From positions 62,001-126,000 of the forward strand of contig CAKPDN010000003.1 in the NCBI GenBank assembly GCA_934149005.1: a stretch of DNA of 64,000 nt, given 5' to 3'. The position numbers and the translations under genes are program-made. This document shows, in pieces, positions 35,749-44,072 of this stretch. Below the pieces are notes generated by a model that was not told the origin of the DNA, ran no database searches, and saw only the letters and a program-made list of their open reading frames with translations. The stretch comes from an uncultured Clostridia bacterium. GTDB taxonomy: Bacteria > Bacillota > Clostridia > TANB77 > CAG-508. Each line of letters starts with the position of its first letter. Within the stretch, counting starts at the first letter, position 1.

Positions 35749-36654
35749 ATGGAAGAGGAATTTAAATCAGGATTTGTAACAATAATAGGAAGAACAAATG
35801 TAGGAAAATCAACATTAATAAATTTGTTAGTAGGAGAAAAAGTAGCAGCAATAGCCAACAAAGTTCAAACAACCAGAACAGCAATAAAAGGAATAGTAAA
35901 TAGAGAAAATTCACAAATTATATTCACAGATACACCAGGAATTCATAAGCCAAAACACAAATTAAATGAAACAATGGTAGAAACATCATTTGCTACAATA
36001 CCAGATTCAGATATAGTGCTATTCATAGTAGAAGCAACAAGTGAAGAAATAGGCAGAGGAGATAGAATTATACTAGAAAAAATAAAAGAAGCAAAAAGAA
36101 AAACAATATTAATAATAAACAAAATAGATTTAGTAAAAAGAGAAAAATTGCTAAATTTAATTGATATTTACAGCAAAGAATATAATTTTGAATCAGTAAT
36201 ACCAATATCAGCATATCAAGAAAAATATAAAAATATCATATTAGATGAAATAGAGAAGAACCTAAAACCAGGACCTGCATATTATGATATTGAGGAATAT
36301 ACAGATCAAACAATTAGACAACTAGCCGAAGAAACAATAAGAGAAAAGGCTTTAAAAATGTTACAAGATGAAGTACCACATGGAATTTACGTAGAAGTTG
36401 AAAAAATGAACTTAAGAAAAAATAAACAAAATGAAGATATTTATGATATAGAAGCAACAATATATTGCTTAAGAGATTCTCACAAAGGAATAATAATTGG
36501 AAAAAATGGTGAAATGTTAAAAAAGATAGGAAGGGCAGCAAGAATTGATATGGAGCAAAATTTTGGAATAAAAGTAAATTTAAAAACATGGGTAAAAGTA
36601 AAAAAAGACTGGCTGGATAATGATTCTATTGTTAATAAGTTTAAATTGAAATAA
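35749..36654 (+). CDS. era: GTPase Era
   Basis: A 301-residue Era: G1 GRTNVGKSTLIN, G2 with QTTR, G3 DTPGIHKP, G4 NKID, then the KH domain containing GIIIGKNGEMLKKIG. It binds the 3' end of 16S rRNA during 30S maturation. It begins the conserved era-yqzL-recO order. Confidence 0.98.
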   Translation: MEEEFKSGFVTIIGRTNVGKSTLINLLVGEKVAAIANKVQTTRTAIKGIVNRENSQIIFTDTPGIHKPKHKLNETMVETSFATIPDSDIVLFIVEATSEEIGRGDRIILEKIKEAKRKTILIINKIDLVKREKLLNLIDIYSKEYNFESVIPISAYQEKYKNIILDEIEKNLKPGPAYYDIEEYTDQTIRQLAEETIREKALKMLQDEVPHGIYVEVEKMNLRKNKQNEDIYDIEATIYCLRDSHKGIIIGKNGEMLKKIGRAARIDMEQNFGIKVNLKTWVKVKKDWLDNDSIVNKFKLK

Positions 36655-36738
36655 AGATTAATTATAATTAAAGTATAAAAATATAAAAAATGCAAAAGAT
36701 AAATTAAAGGTAAAACTTTAAGAATGGAGATGAGGCAG

Positions 36739-36909
36739 ATGATAAAAAAAATAGCATGGGATGCATTTAAAAATACTGGAAATATAAATGCATTTTTAGA
36801 ATATAAACAAATTGAAAATTTAGAAAAAGGAATTCAAGAGATACAAAATATACAGAAAATTACAAATATGAATGTTAATAATATAAATAAAAATAATACA
36901 CAATTATAA
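36739..36909 (+). CDS. yqzL: YqzL family protein
   Basis: A 56-residue protein beginning MIKKIAWDAFKNTGNINAFL, which matches the YqzL pattern (W-x-x-F-x-x-TGNI-x-x-YL) and lies between era and recO exactly as in Bacillus. The start at 36739 was preferred because GGAG lies 8 bases upstream; an ATG at 36724 overlaps that site. The asparagine-rich tail is longer than usual. Function unknown. Confidence 0.75.
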   Translation: MIKKIAWDAFKNTGNINAFLEYKQIENLEKGIQEIQNIQKITNMNVNNINKNNTQL

Positions 36910-36950
36910 AAGGGGGAAATGTTAGAATAAAGTCTAACATTTAAAATCAA

Positions 36951-37679
36951 ATGGCAAATATAAAAATAAGTGGAATAATAATTGCGGAAAATAACATGGG
37001 AGATTATGATAAAATGCTTACAATGTTAACGCCAAATTATGGAAAAATATCTTGTGTGGCTAAAGGAGCAAGAAGGCCACAAAGTGCTCTTTTAGCAGGA
37101 ACACAATTATTTTGTTTTGGAGAGTATTTAATGTATAAAGGCACAAATACATATCATATAAATTCATGTGAAACTATAGAGATATTTTACAATTTACGAA
37201 CAGACTTAGACAAGCTCAAATATGCAATACATATTAATAAAATAATTCAAGATATAACAGAAGAAAATGAAAATTGTTATAGAATTTTACAATTATTTTT
37301 AAATACATTATATACAATATCAGAAACTAATAAAGATAAAGACTGGATATTGAGTGTATTTAAATTGAGACTTTTGTGTATTTTAGGGTTTACACCAAGA
37401 ACTTTAAAATGTACAAATTGCAATGATGCAATAAATTTAACAAAATTTAGTATAAAGGATAACGGATTTAAATGTGAAAGTTGTGGAAGACAAGATAAAT
37501 CCGCAATTGAGATGAGTGAGAGTGCTAAAAATGCAATAAAATATGTTATATCGGCTCCGCCTAAAAAATTATATTCTTTTAATTTAAAAGATGAAAGTCT
37601 AAAGGAATTTAAGTTAATTACGAAGATTTATTTTGATGAAAAAATGGAAAAAGAATATAAAATAGAAGAATTGTTCTAA
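36951..37679 (+). CDS. recO: DNA repair protein RecO
   Basis: A 242-residue RecO: N-terminal OB fold (IIIAENNMGDYDKMLTMLTP, GKISCVAKGARRPQS), helical middle, and a C4 zinc-binding loop with CTNC and CESCG. It promotes RecA loading and strand annealing in recombinational repair. Ends 11 bases before a 46-bp inverted repeat. Confidence 0.95.
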   Translation: MANIKISGIIIAENNMGDYDKMLTMLTPNYGKISCVAKGARRPQSALLAGTQLFCFGEYLMYKGTNTYHINSCETIEIFYNLRTDLDKLKYAIHINKIIQDITEENENCYRILQLFLNTLYTISETNKDKDWILSVFKLRLLCILGFTPRTLKCTNCNDAINLTKFSIKDNGFKCESCGRQDKSAIEMSESAKNAIKYVISAPPKKLYSFNLKDESLKEFKLITKIYFDEKMEKEYKIEELF

Positions 37680-37690
37680 TAAGGAGAAGA

Positions 37691-37810
37691 GGGAAAAGAG
37701 GGAAAAGGGGGACGTGACTTAAAATCCCTGCTGTGTGTGACGGATTTTCTTAAGAGAAACAATTACACAGCAGGGATTTTAAGTCACGTCCCCCTTTTCC
37801 CTCTTTTCCC
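37691..37810. repeat. Perfect 46-bp inverted repeat after recO
   Basis: The left arm (37691-37736) and right arm (37765-37810) are exact reverse complements over 46 bases, with a 28-base loop and a T-run after the right arm. The left arm is purine-rich at its outer end (GGGAAAAGAGGGAAAAGGGG) and contains TTAAAATCCCTGCTGTGT. It can terminate recO transcription, but the arms are far longer than a terminator needs. Confidence 0.9.
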
Positions 37811-37827
37811 TTTTTTTAAAAAAACAC

Positions 37828-37856
37828 TTGCAAAAAATAATAATAAAATATATAAT
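37828..37856 (+). promoter_or_regulatory. Promoter of hpf
   Basis: TTGCAA (37828-37833), 17 bases, TATAAT (37851-37856). Confidence 0.7.
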
Positions 37857-37894
37857 AAAAACAGGCAAAGGTAAAAAAGAAGGGAGCGATTTTT

Positions 37895-38422
37895 ATGAGA
37901 ATAAAAATTATAGGAAAAGAACTAAAGATAACAGAAGCAATGAATGAGTACGTAGAAAAAAAATTAGACAGAATTGACAAATATTTTGAAGATGCCGAAG
38001 CAGATGTTACTTTAAAAACAGAAAAAAATGAGCAAACAGCAGAAATTTGCGTAATAGCAAATGGAGAAAGATACAGAGCTGTTACAGAAGACAAAGATAT
38101 GTATGCATCTATTGATAGAGACATAGATATACTAGAAGGTCAAATAAGAAAATCAAAAACAAAAAAAGAAAAAATGATGAAAGATGCAAGTATTAGAACA
38201 ATGGAAGTTGAAAGAGACCACATTGCAGAAATATCAAATGAAATAATAAAAACTTCTTATTATGAAATAAAACCAATGACACCTGAAGATGCAGTACTTG
38301 AATTACAAGCACATCCAACACATAATTTTTTGGCATTCATAAATGTTGAAACAGGAAAAGTAAATGTTATACATAAACTAAAAGATGGAAAAAATTATGG
38401 TTTGGTAGAACCTGAAGCATAA
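37895..38422 (+). CDS. hpf: Ribosome hibernation-promoting factor, long form
   Basis: A 175-residue long-type HPF: the N-terminal ribosome-binding domain (ITEAMNEYVEKKLDRIDKYF), a linker, and the C-terminal dimerisation domain with KPMTPEDAVLELQAHPTHNF. It joins two 70S ribosomes into inactive 100S dimers in stationary phase. AGGGAGCG precedes the ATG. Confidence 0.96.
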   Translation: MRIKIIGKELKITEAMNEYVEKKLDRIDKYFEDAEADVTLKTEKNEQTAEICVIANGERYRAVTEDKDMYASIDRDIDILEGQIRKSKTKKEKMMKDASIRTMEVERDHIAEISNEIIKTSYYEIKPMTPEDAVLELQAHPTHNFLAFINVETGKVNVIHKLKDGKNYGLVEPEA

Positions 38423-38440
38423 ATAAAAGGTGATTAAATT

Positions 38441-38674
38441 ATGAAATTTAAATCAAAAATAGTAAAAGAACAAAAAGGTTCTATAACATTATTTGTTTTA
38501 ATAAGTATTATGTTTTTTGTAGTAGTATTAGTAGGATTATATGCTAATTCAAACAATAAAATTCAAAAACAACAAAGAGAATTAGAAAAAATACAAAAAA
38601 GTTATAATAAAATTAATATAAATGAATTATATGAAGAAACATATAATAAATATGCGAATGAATATAATTACTAG
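38441..38674 (+). CDS. Small pilin-like single-pass membrane protein
   Basis: A 77-residue protein: a basic leader ending EQKGSITLF, a hydrophobic helix (about 15-35) and a lysine/glutamine-rich coiled coil. KGSITLFVLISIMFF looks like a prepilin or TadE-type N-terminus with a possible cleavage after the glycine. It starts 18 bases after hpf and ends at a terminator, so it is co-transcribed with hpf and lies near, but outside, the pilus-like operon. Function unknown. Confidence 0.55.
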   Translation: MKFKSKIVKEQKGSITLFVLISIMFFVVVLVGLYANSNNKIQKQQRELEKIQKSYNKININELYEETYNKYANEYNY

Positions 38675-38693
38675 AACAATAGTGAACTGATTT

Positions 38694-38725
38694 AAAAGGC
38701 AGGAAATCATATCCTGCCTTTTATT
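38694..38725 (+). terminator. Terminator after the small pilin-like gene
   Basis: AAAAGGCAGGA (38694-38704) pairs with TCCTGCCTTTT (38712-38722). Confidence 0.85.
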
Positions 38726-38867
38726 TATATGTAAATAACAATTTAAATTGATACCTACATATTGATACTCTAATATTATAGATTAAATAGTATCAATAAA
38801 AAACAAAATATAACTTTCTGCCTCAATCATAAAGAAATAAATTCTGTCAGTATATCAAAAAATGAAA

Positions 38868-39065
38868 CTATTTCATGTTGTTTTCAACTTGTTGAATCAT
38901 TTTTTTAACCATGTTACCACCTATTCTACCAGCATCTCTAGCAGAAATATCACCGTTGTATCCATCTTTTAAATTAACACCAACTTCGCTAGCAACTTCA
39001 TATTTGAACTTATCTAAGGCTGTCATAGCTTCTGGAACTAATTTTTTATTAGAATTGTTTGCCAT
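38868..39065 (-). CDS. Alpha/beta-type small acid-soluble spore protein
   Basis: A 65-residue SASP: KLVPEAMTALDKFKYEVASE, then GVNLKDGYNGDISARDAGRIGG in the family pattern (the germination-protease site lies around KYEVASEVGV) and VKKMIQQVE at the end. These proteins coat forespore DNA and protect it from UV and heat. The ATG at 39065 follows AGGAGGTG. Confidence 0.95.
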   Translation of the reverse strand: MANNSNKKLVPEAMTALDKFKYEVASEVGVNLKDGYNGDISARDAGRIGGNMVKKMIQQVENNMK

Positions 39066-39287
39066 AATATTCACCTCCTGCAAATATACATTTATAGAAA
39101 AAACATTTGCTTTTTCTAATACTATCATTTGCAAATTTTAAAATAATAAACAGGAAATTTTTACAAAAAATAAATATAAATTTTGTTTTTATATTATTAA
39201 ATTTAAAATTGAGTTTTTAATTAATAATTTTTAATATTACAAAAATATTACAAAAATATTAACTTTTTATTACACAATAATATTTTG

Positions 39288-39316
39288 TTGATTTAAGTAC
39301 TAATTTGATGTAAAAT
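39288..39316 (+). promoter_or_regulatory. Promoter of the Tad-like operon
   Basis: TTGATT (39288-39293), 17 bases, TAAAAT (39311-39316), 47 bases before the first gene. The gap 39066-39363 holds this promoter and otherwise AT-rich sequence without a gene. Confidence 0.5.
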
Positions 39317-39363
39317 GTAATAGAGAATATAAAATAAAGTCGTTATTTAAGGAGGAATTTACA

Positions 39364-40449
39364 ATGGCAACAAATCCAATGCAAAGAAAAGCAAGAAATT
39401 CATTTTTATTAGGTATATTATTAACTTTAGTATTAACAGGTCTAGTAATAGCATTTTTGCTAATTCAATTAAAAAATTATAAAGAAAAAGAAGCACAAGA
39501 ACAGGCTAATAGTGTAAAAGTGTGGGTTTTATCAAATAATGTAATATCTGGACAAGTAATAACAACAGATATGTTGACACAAAAAGTTACAAATAAAGAA
39601 TTAGTACCAAGTAATGCAATAGGAGATATGTCTATATTATCAAATTATGCATTAACAGATAAAGAAGGAAATGAAATAATAACTGAATATAAAAATAATG
39701 TAGCAACATTATACTTATCAAAAAATGGAAGTAAATTAGAAATAAAAACAGAGGAAGAAACTGGAAGCTATTATATTGAAACAAATGGAAATAAACAATA
39801 TGTAGAACTTGCAGAAACTCCTATTATAGCAAAAGTAAATATGAATAAAAATACAGTTATAACATTAGATATGATTTCAAAATCAGATGAAAAAACAACA
39901 AATGATTTAAGAAAACAAGAATATAATATGTTAATATTACCAACTCAATTAGAAACAGGTGAATATATAGATGTAAGATTAGCATTGCCATCTGGACAAG
40001 ATTATATAGTAATTTCTAAAAAACAAGTAGAAATTCCACAAATTGGTGGGGTTGACTCAGAAGATACAATATGGATGAAATTAACAGAAGCTGAAATTAT
40101 AACAATGAACAATGCTATAGTGGATGCATATAAAATAACAGGATCAAAACTATATGTAACAACTTATATAGAAGCAGGAATTCAAGATGCTGCAACACCT
40201 ACATATGTGCCAACAGGAGAAGTAATGCAACTAATAATAGATGATCCAAACATAATACAGGAAGCAAAAAACGGATTATATAAAAGATATCAAGAAAATT
40301 ATGGAAGAGTAAGAAATGATGTTTTAAATTCTTCAATAAATAATAATGGACAAGAAGGGGAAGAAAATTTGAAAACAAAAATTCAAGAAAGTATAACAAC
40401 GACAAAAGAAAACAGAAAACAATATTTAGAAACACTAGGTACAAAATAG
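39364..40449 (+). CDS. SAF-domain membrane protein (CpaB/RcpC-like), first gene of the Tad-like operon
   Basis: A 361-residue protein with one N-terminal membrane helix (about 15-35) followed by an SAF-like domain: VWVLSNNVISGQVITTDMLT is the typical start of CpaB/RcpC and FlgA proteins. Two further sections (ETPIIAKVNMNKNTVITLDMI, LPSGQDYIVISKK) extend the same fold. CpaB assists pilus assembly at the outer face of the membrane. Position directly before CpaE- and CpaF-like genes supports the assignment. Confidence 0.75.
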   Translation: MATNPMQRKARNSFLLGILLTLVLTGLVIAFLLIQLKNYKEKEAQEQANSVKVWVLSNNVISGQVITTDMLTQKVTNKELVPSNAIGDMSILSNYALTDKEGNEIITEYKNNVATLYLSKNGSKLEIKTEEETGSYYIETNGNKQYVELAETPIIAKVNMNKNTVITLDMISKSDEKTTNDLRKQEYNMLILPTQLETGEYIDVRLALPSGQDYIVISKKQVEIPQIGGVDSEDTIWMKLTEAEIITMNNAIVDAYKITGSKLYVTTYIEAGIQDAATPTYVPTGEVMQLIIDDPNIIQEAKNGLYKRYQENYGRVRNDVLNSSINNNGQEGEENLKTKIQESITTTKENRKQYLETLGTK

Positions 40450-40485
40450 AAAGACAATAAAAATTAAATGGAGGGAAAGTTATAT

Positions 40486-41178
40486 ATGAAAACAATAGGT
40501 TTTATAGGAGCATATGACAAAACGGACATGTTATTAAACATAGCTAAAATATTAACAACTATGCAAAAGAAAGTATTAATTTTAGATTCAACAAGAAATC
40601 AAAAAGCTAGATATGTTGTACCAGCAATAAGCCCAGCTGTATCATATATAACTTCTTTTGAAGATATAGATGTGGCAGTGGGATTTAACAGTGTAGAAGA
40701 AATAAAAAAATATGCAGGAATAACAGAAAATTTGCCATATGACATTTTATTAATAGATTGTGATGTTCCAGAAAGAATAGAAGAATTTCGTCTTGATATG
40801 GCAGATAAAAATTATTTTGTCACATCATTTGATATGTATTCTTTGCGAAGAGGAATTGAGATATTAGGAGGTCTAAAAATTCCTATTAATTTAACTAAAA
40901 TATTATTTACACAAGAAGTTTTAAAAGAAGAAGATGATTATTTAAATTTTCTATCATTAGGATATAAAATGGTATGGGATGAAGAAAGAATATATTTCCC
41001 AATAGAAAATGGAGATTTAACTGTTATAGCTGAAAATCAAAGAGTAGAAAAAATTAAATTTAAAAAATTAAGTGTACAATATAAAGATTCATTAGACTTT
41101 ATTGTACAACAAATATTAGGTTTAAATAATGATGCAAGTATAAGAAGAGCCATGAGAATAATAGAAAAAGGAGTATAA
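40486..41178 (+). CDS. CpaE/TadZ-like protein with a degenerate P-loop
   Basis: A 230-residue MinD/ParA-like fold protein beginning MKTIGFIGAYDKTDMLLNIA: the strand-loop-helix of a deviant Walker A is recognisable but the GK[S/T] residues are missing, so it probably does not hydrolyse ATP. VLILDSTRN and DILLIDCDVPE correspond to the following strands. The ATG at 40486 was chosen over 40468 because GGAGGG sits between them. Such TadZ/CpaE proteins localise the pilus machine. Confidence 0.65.
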   Translation: MKTIGFIGAYDKTDMLLNIAKILTTMQKKVLILDSTRNQKARYVVPAISPAVSYITSFEDIDVAVGFNSVEEIKKYAGITENLPYDILLIDCDVPERIEEFRLDMADKNYFVTSFDMYSLRRGIEILGGLKIPINLTKILFTQEVLKEEDDYLNFLSLGYKMVWDEERIYFPIENGDLTVIAENQRVEKIKFKKLSVQYKDSLDFIVQQILGLNNDASIRRAMRIIEKGV

Positions 41179-41180
41179 CT

Positions 41181-42047
41181 ATGTCAGTAATAACATTTGT
41201 TAATAACATAGAAGAAGAAACAGGGAAAACCATGTCTTTAGTTGCGATTGCAACAAGCATGGCTATTGACTGCAATAATAAAATATTAATTATATCTACT
41301 ACAAATAAAGAAGATAAAATGAGAAACTGCTATTTTGAAGAAAAACAAGTAAAAAAGATTAGACTAGGGATATTTGGAGAAAATAAATCAACACTTGAAA
41401 GTGAAAATGGAATAGAAGGAATAGCGAAAATTGCAAGAAGTAATAAATTAACACCACAAATAATAACAAATTATACGAAAGTAGTATTTAAAGATAGATT
41501 AGAAGTACTTTTAGGAGCAGAAAAAAGAGAAAAGAAGAATGCAAATGATGAAGATGATGAAAAAGAAATAAATGCAGAATATATCGATTTAATAAATGTA
41601 GCAAGTATGTATTATGATAAAGTATTTGTTGATTTAGATAATAATTTAAGTGAAGAAATAAGACAAAAAATATTAGATAGATCAGACTTAATAGTACTAA
41701 ATACAAGTCAAAATTATACTAGTTTGAAAAAGTTAAAAGAAAATAAAGAAAAAAACGAATTATTAAAATCACCAAAAACACTTATCTTAATAGGAAGATA
41801 TGACAAATATTCAAAATATAATTCAAAAAATGTTACAAGATTTTTAGAAGAAAAAAATCAAGTATTAACAATACCATATAATACACTATATTTTGAGGCA
41901 ACAAATGAAGCAGGAGTACCAGATTTGTTTTTAAAATTTAAAAAACTATCAGATTCTGAAGATAGAAATGCAATATTTGTAGAAGAAGTGAAAAGAGCAG
42001 CAGAAAATATTAATTATAGAATACAAGAATTACAAGCAAGAATGTAA
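41181..42047 (+). CDS. CpaE/TadZ-like ATPase
   Basis: A 288-residue second MinD/ParA-like protein. Its P-loop is more complete (NNIEEETGKTMSLVAIAT), followed by KILIISTTN and a Walker B-like KVFVDLDNN. An acidic and lysine-rich insertion occurs near residues 115-130. It begins 3 bases after the preceding paralogue. The pair of CpaE-like proteins, one degenerate and one apparently intact, is unusual. Confidence 0.65.
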   Translation: MSVITFVNNIEEETGKTMSLVAIATSMAIDCNNKILIISTTNKEDKMRNCYFEEKQVKKIRLGIFGENKSTLESENGIEGIAKIARSNKLTPQIITNYTKVVFKDRLEVLLGAEKREKKNANDEDDEKEINAEYIDLINVASMYYDKVFVDLDNNLSEEIRQKILDRSDLIVLNTSQNYTSLKKLKENKEKNELLKSPKTLILIGRYDKYSKYNSKNVTRFLEEKNQVLTIPYNTLYFEATNEAGVPDLFLKFKKLSDSEDRNAIFVEEVKRAAENINYRIQELQARM

Positions 42048-42077
42048 AAATAAAAAGCTAGTGAAGGGAGATATCAA

Positions 42078-44049
42078 ATGACTATAACAAACATCTTATT
42101 AACTTTAGTTGTTCTAGTGATTGCAGGGGTATCATTATATTATTTCATAAAAAAGAAAAAAGAAGCACCAACAGAAGAAACAATTAGTGTTGATGACAAA
42201 ACTTATACATTAGAAAAAATGCAAGAATTTGTCAAAAAAAGATTAGATGAAATAACAAAAGTAAACTTATATGATATAGGACTTTCAGAAGAAGAACTAA
42301 AAAGAAGAAAAAATAAGAAATATGAATTGAAAAAAGCTTTAAAAGGATGTACATATGGAGATGTAAATGATAAGAAATATGTAAAAGAATTGATATTTGA
42401 TTTACTTTCAAAAGAATATGGAGTAAATGAAGCAAATATATCAAAAGCAATACCTTTTGATATTCCTTCATTATTAACATCACAAGATAAATTTGATATC
42501 CTTATATATATGTATAAAAAAGATTTTGGATATGAAGCTTTAACAGAAATAATAAAAAAATATGATTTAGCTAGATTAAAATATATTGAAGGAGAAACTA
42601 AACCATCATATGTTATAACAAAACAAGAAATTGAAGATATATTTGAAAAAGAAAATTTACAATTAAATTTCACAGATAAATTATCAGTTGTAGTACAAAG
42701 AATTTATCAATATTACAAAGGATATAGTAGTATTGATGAAGTAAGAGATATGAACATAGATGGTATATCAGGAGGTGTATCTGGACTTCCAGAAAGCTTC
42801 TTAAGTCAAGTAGCACAAACATCAGATGCAGATTATTTATCACAAGTATCAGAACATAAAGTGCCAAGAGCATGTGATAGTATATGGATATTCTTTCAAG
42901 GTAAATCAATTCGTTTAGCCTTTTTAAGTTTTGGAACAGAAGCTGAACTTAAAAGAGTATGTCAAAACATATATAAATACAATAATCCAGGACAATTATC
43001 AGATACAAATGGTTATAAAATTAATGAAATGAAAGATGGTTCTCGTGTAGTTGTTGTAAGACCAAGCTTTTCAGAAACATGGGCATTTTTCGTAAGAAAG
43101 TTTGATGTTAAACGTTCAACACTAGAACAATGGTTTAAAGGGGAGCCAGGTTCTGATGACTCAATAGAATTATTAAAATATTTAGTAAAAGGTGCAAGAA
43201 TTATATCAATTACAGGAGAGCAAGGTTGTGGTAAAACAACAATGCTTATGGGAATGATAGAAAATATATATGAAACAATGAATATCCGTGTTCAAGAAAC
43301 AGCATTTGAATTACACTTAAGAAAAATATACCCAACAAGAAATATACTTACATTCCGTGAAACAGATACAATATCTGGACAAGAAGGTCTGGATGTTCAA
43401 AAGAAAACTGATGGTTCTGTTAATATAATCCGGAGAGGTTGCAACAGACCCTGTAGCATCTTGGATGATACAAGCAGCACAGGTAGCATCTAAGTTTACA
43501 TTATTTACACACCATGCTAAAACATTTCCTAACTTAGTAACAGCATTAAGAAACTCAATGCTTAGAACAGGAGTTTTTAAAAACGAAAAAACAGCAGAAG
43601 AACAAGTTGTTCAAGTATTAAATTTTGACATACATTTAACAAAAGACTTTAGAGGAAAGAGATATGTTGAAAGAATAACAGAATGTATACCAATTGAAGA
43701 AAAAAACGAATATACATTTAACCATAGAAAAGAAAAAACACTAGAAGGAAAATTTGATAAATTTTTTGACAATGCAACACATTATTTTGAAAAAATTACA
43801 GATAGAAAATTATATACATATAGAAATATACTAGAATATGTAGATGGAGAATATTTAATAACAAATCCAATAACAGATGAAAACTTAAAAGGAATGAGAG
43901 AAAATATGGATGAATCAGATTTAGAACAATTTGAAAAATTCATTGAAAAACATTGGAAAAAAACAAATTCAAAAGAAACAGTTGAAGTATCAGCAACTTC
44001 AGAAGAAAAACCAAAAAGAAGAGGAAGAAAACCAAAAACAGAGATATAA
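42078..44049 (+). CDS. CpaF/TadA-like secretion ATPase, +1 frameshift at CGG
   Basis: A 656-residue product when joined across one shift. One membrane helix (about 5-25), a helical N-terminal domain, then a GspE/CpaF-type motor domain: Walker A ITGEQGCGKTTMLMG. The literal frame goes out after DGSVNII, reading RRGCNRPC and stopping at 43491-43493. Skipping the C of the CGG at 43431 gives VNIIGEVATDPVASWMIQAA and then FTLFTHHAKTFPNLVTALRN, the expected post-Walker-A region with its conserved Gly-Glu and His elements, continuing to 44049. It powers pilus or pseudopilus assembly. An N-terminal membrane helix is not usual for CpaF. The un-shifted product would lack half of the ATPase. Confidence 0.8.
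43431..43433 (+). other. Putative +1 recoding site (CGG), CpaF-like ATPase
   Basis: The literal frame reads AAT ATA ATC CGG AGA GGT TGC. Dropping the C gives ATC GGA GAG GTT GCA ACA, i.e. IGEVAT, and 206 further codons including the stop. Confidence 0.75.
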
Positions 44050-44072
44050 GAACTAATAGGAGGTGATAACAA

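Noticed and set aside
43465..44049. A separate gene starting at 43465 (MIQAAQVASKFTLF)
   Set aside because: It has no ribosome site and is the C-terminal half of the CpaF-like ATPase in the +1 frame.
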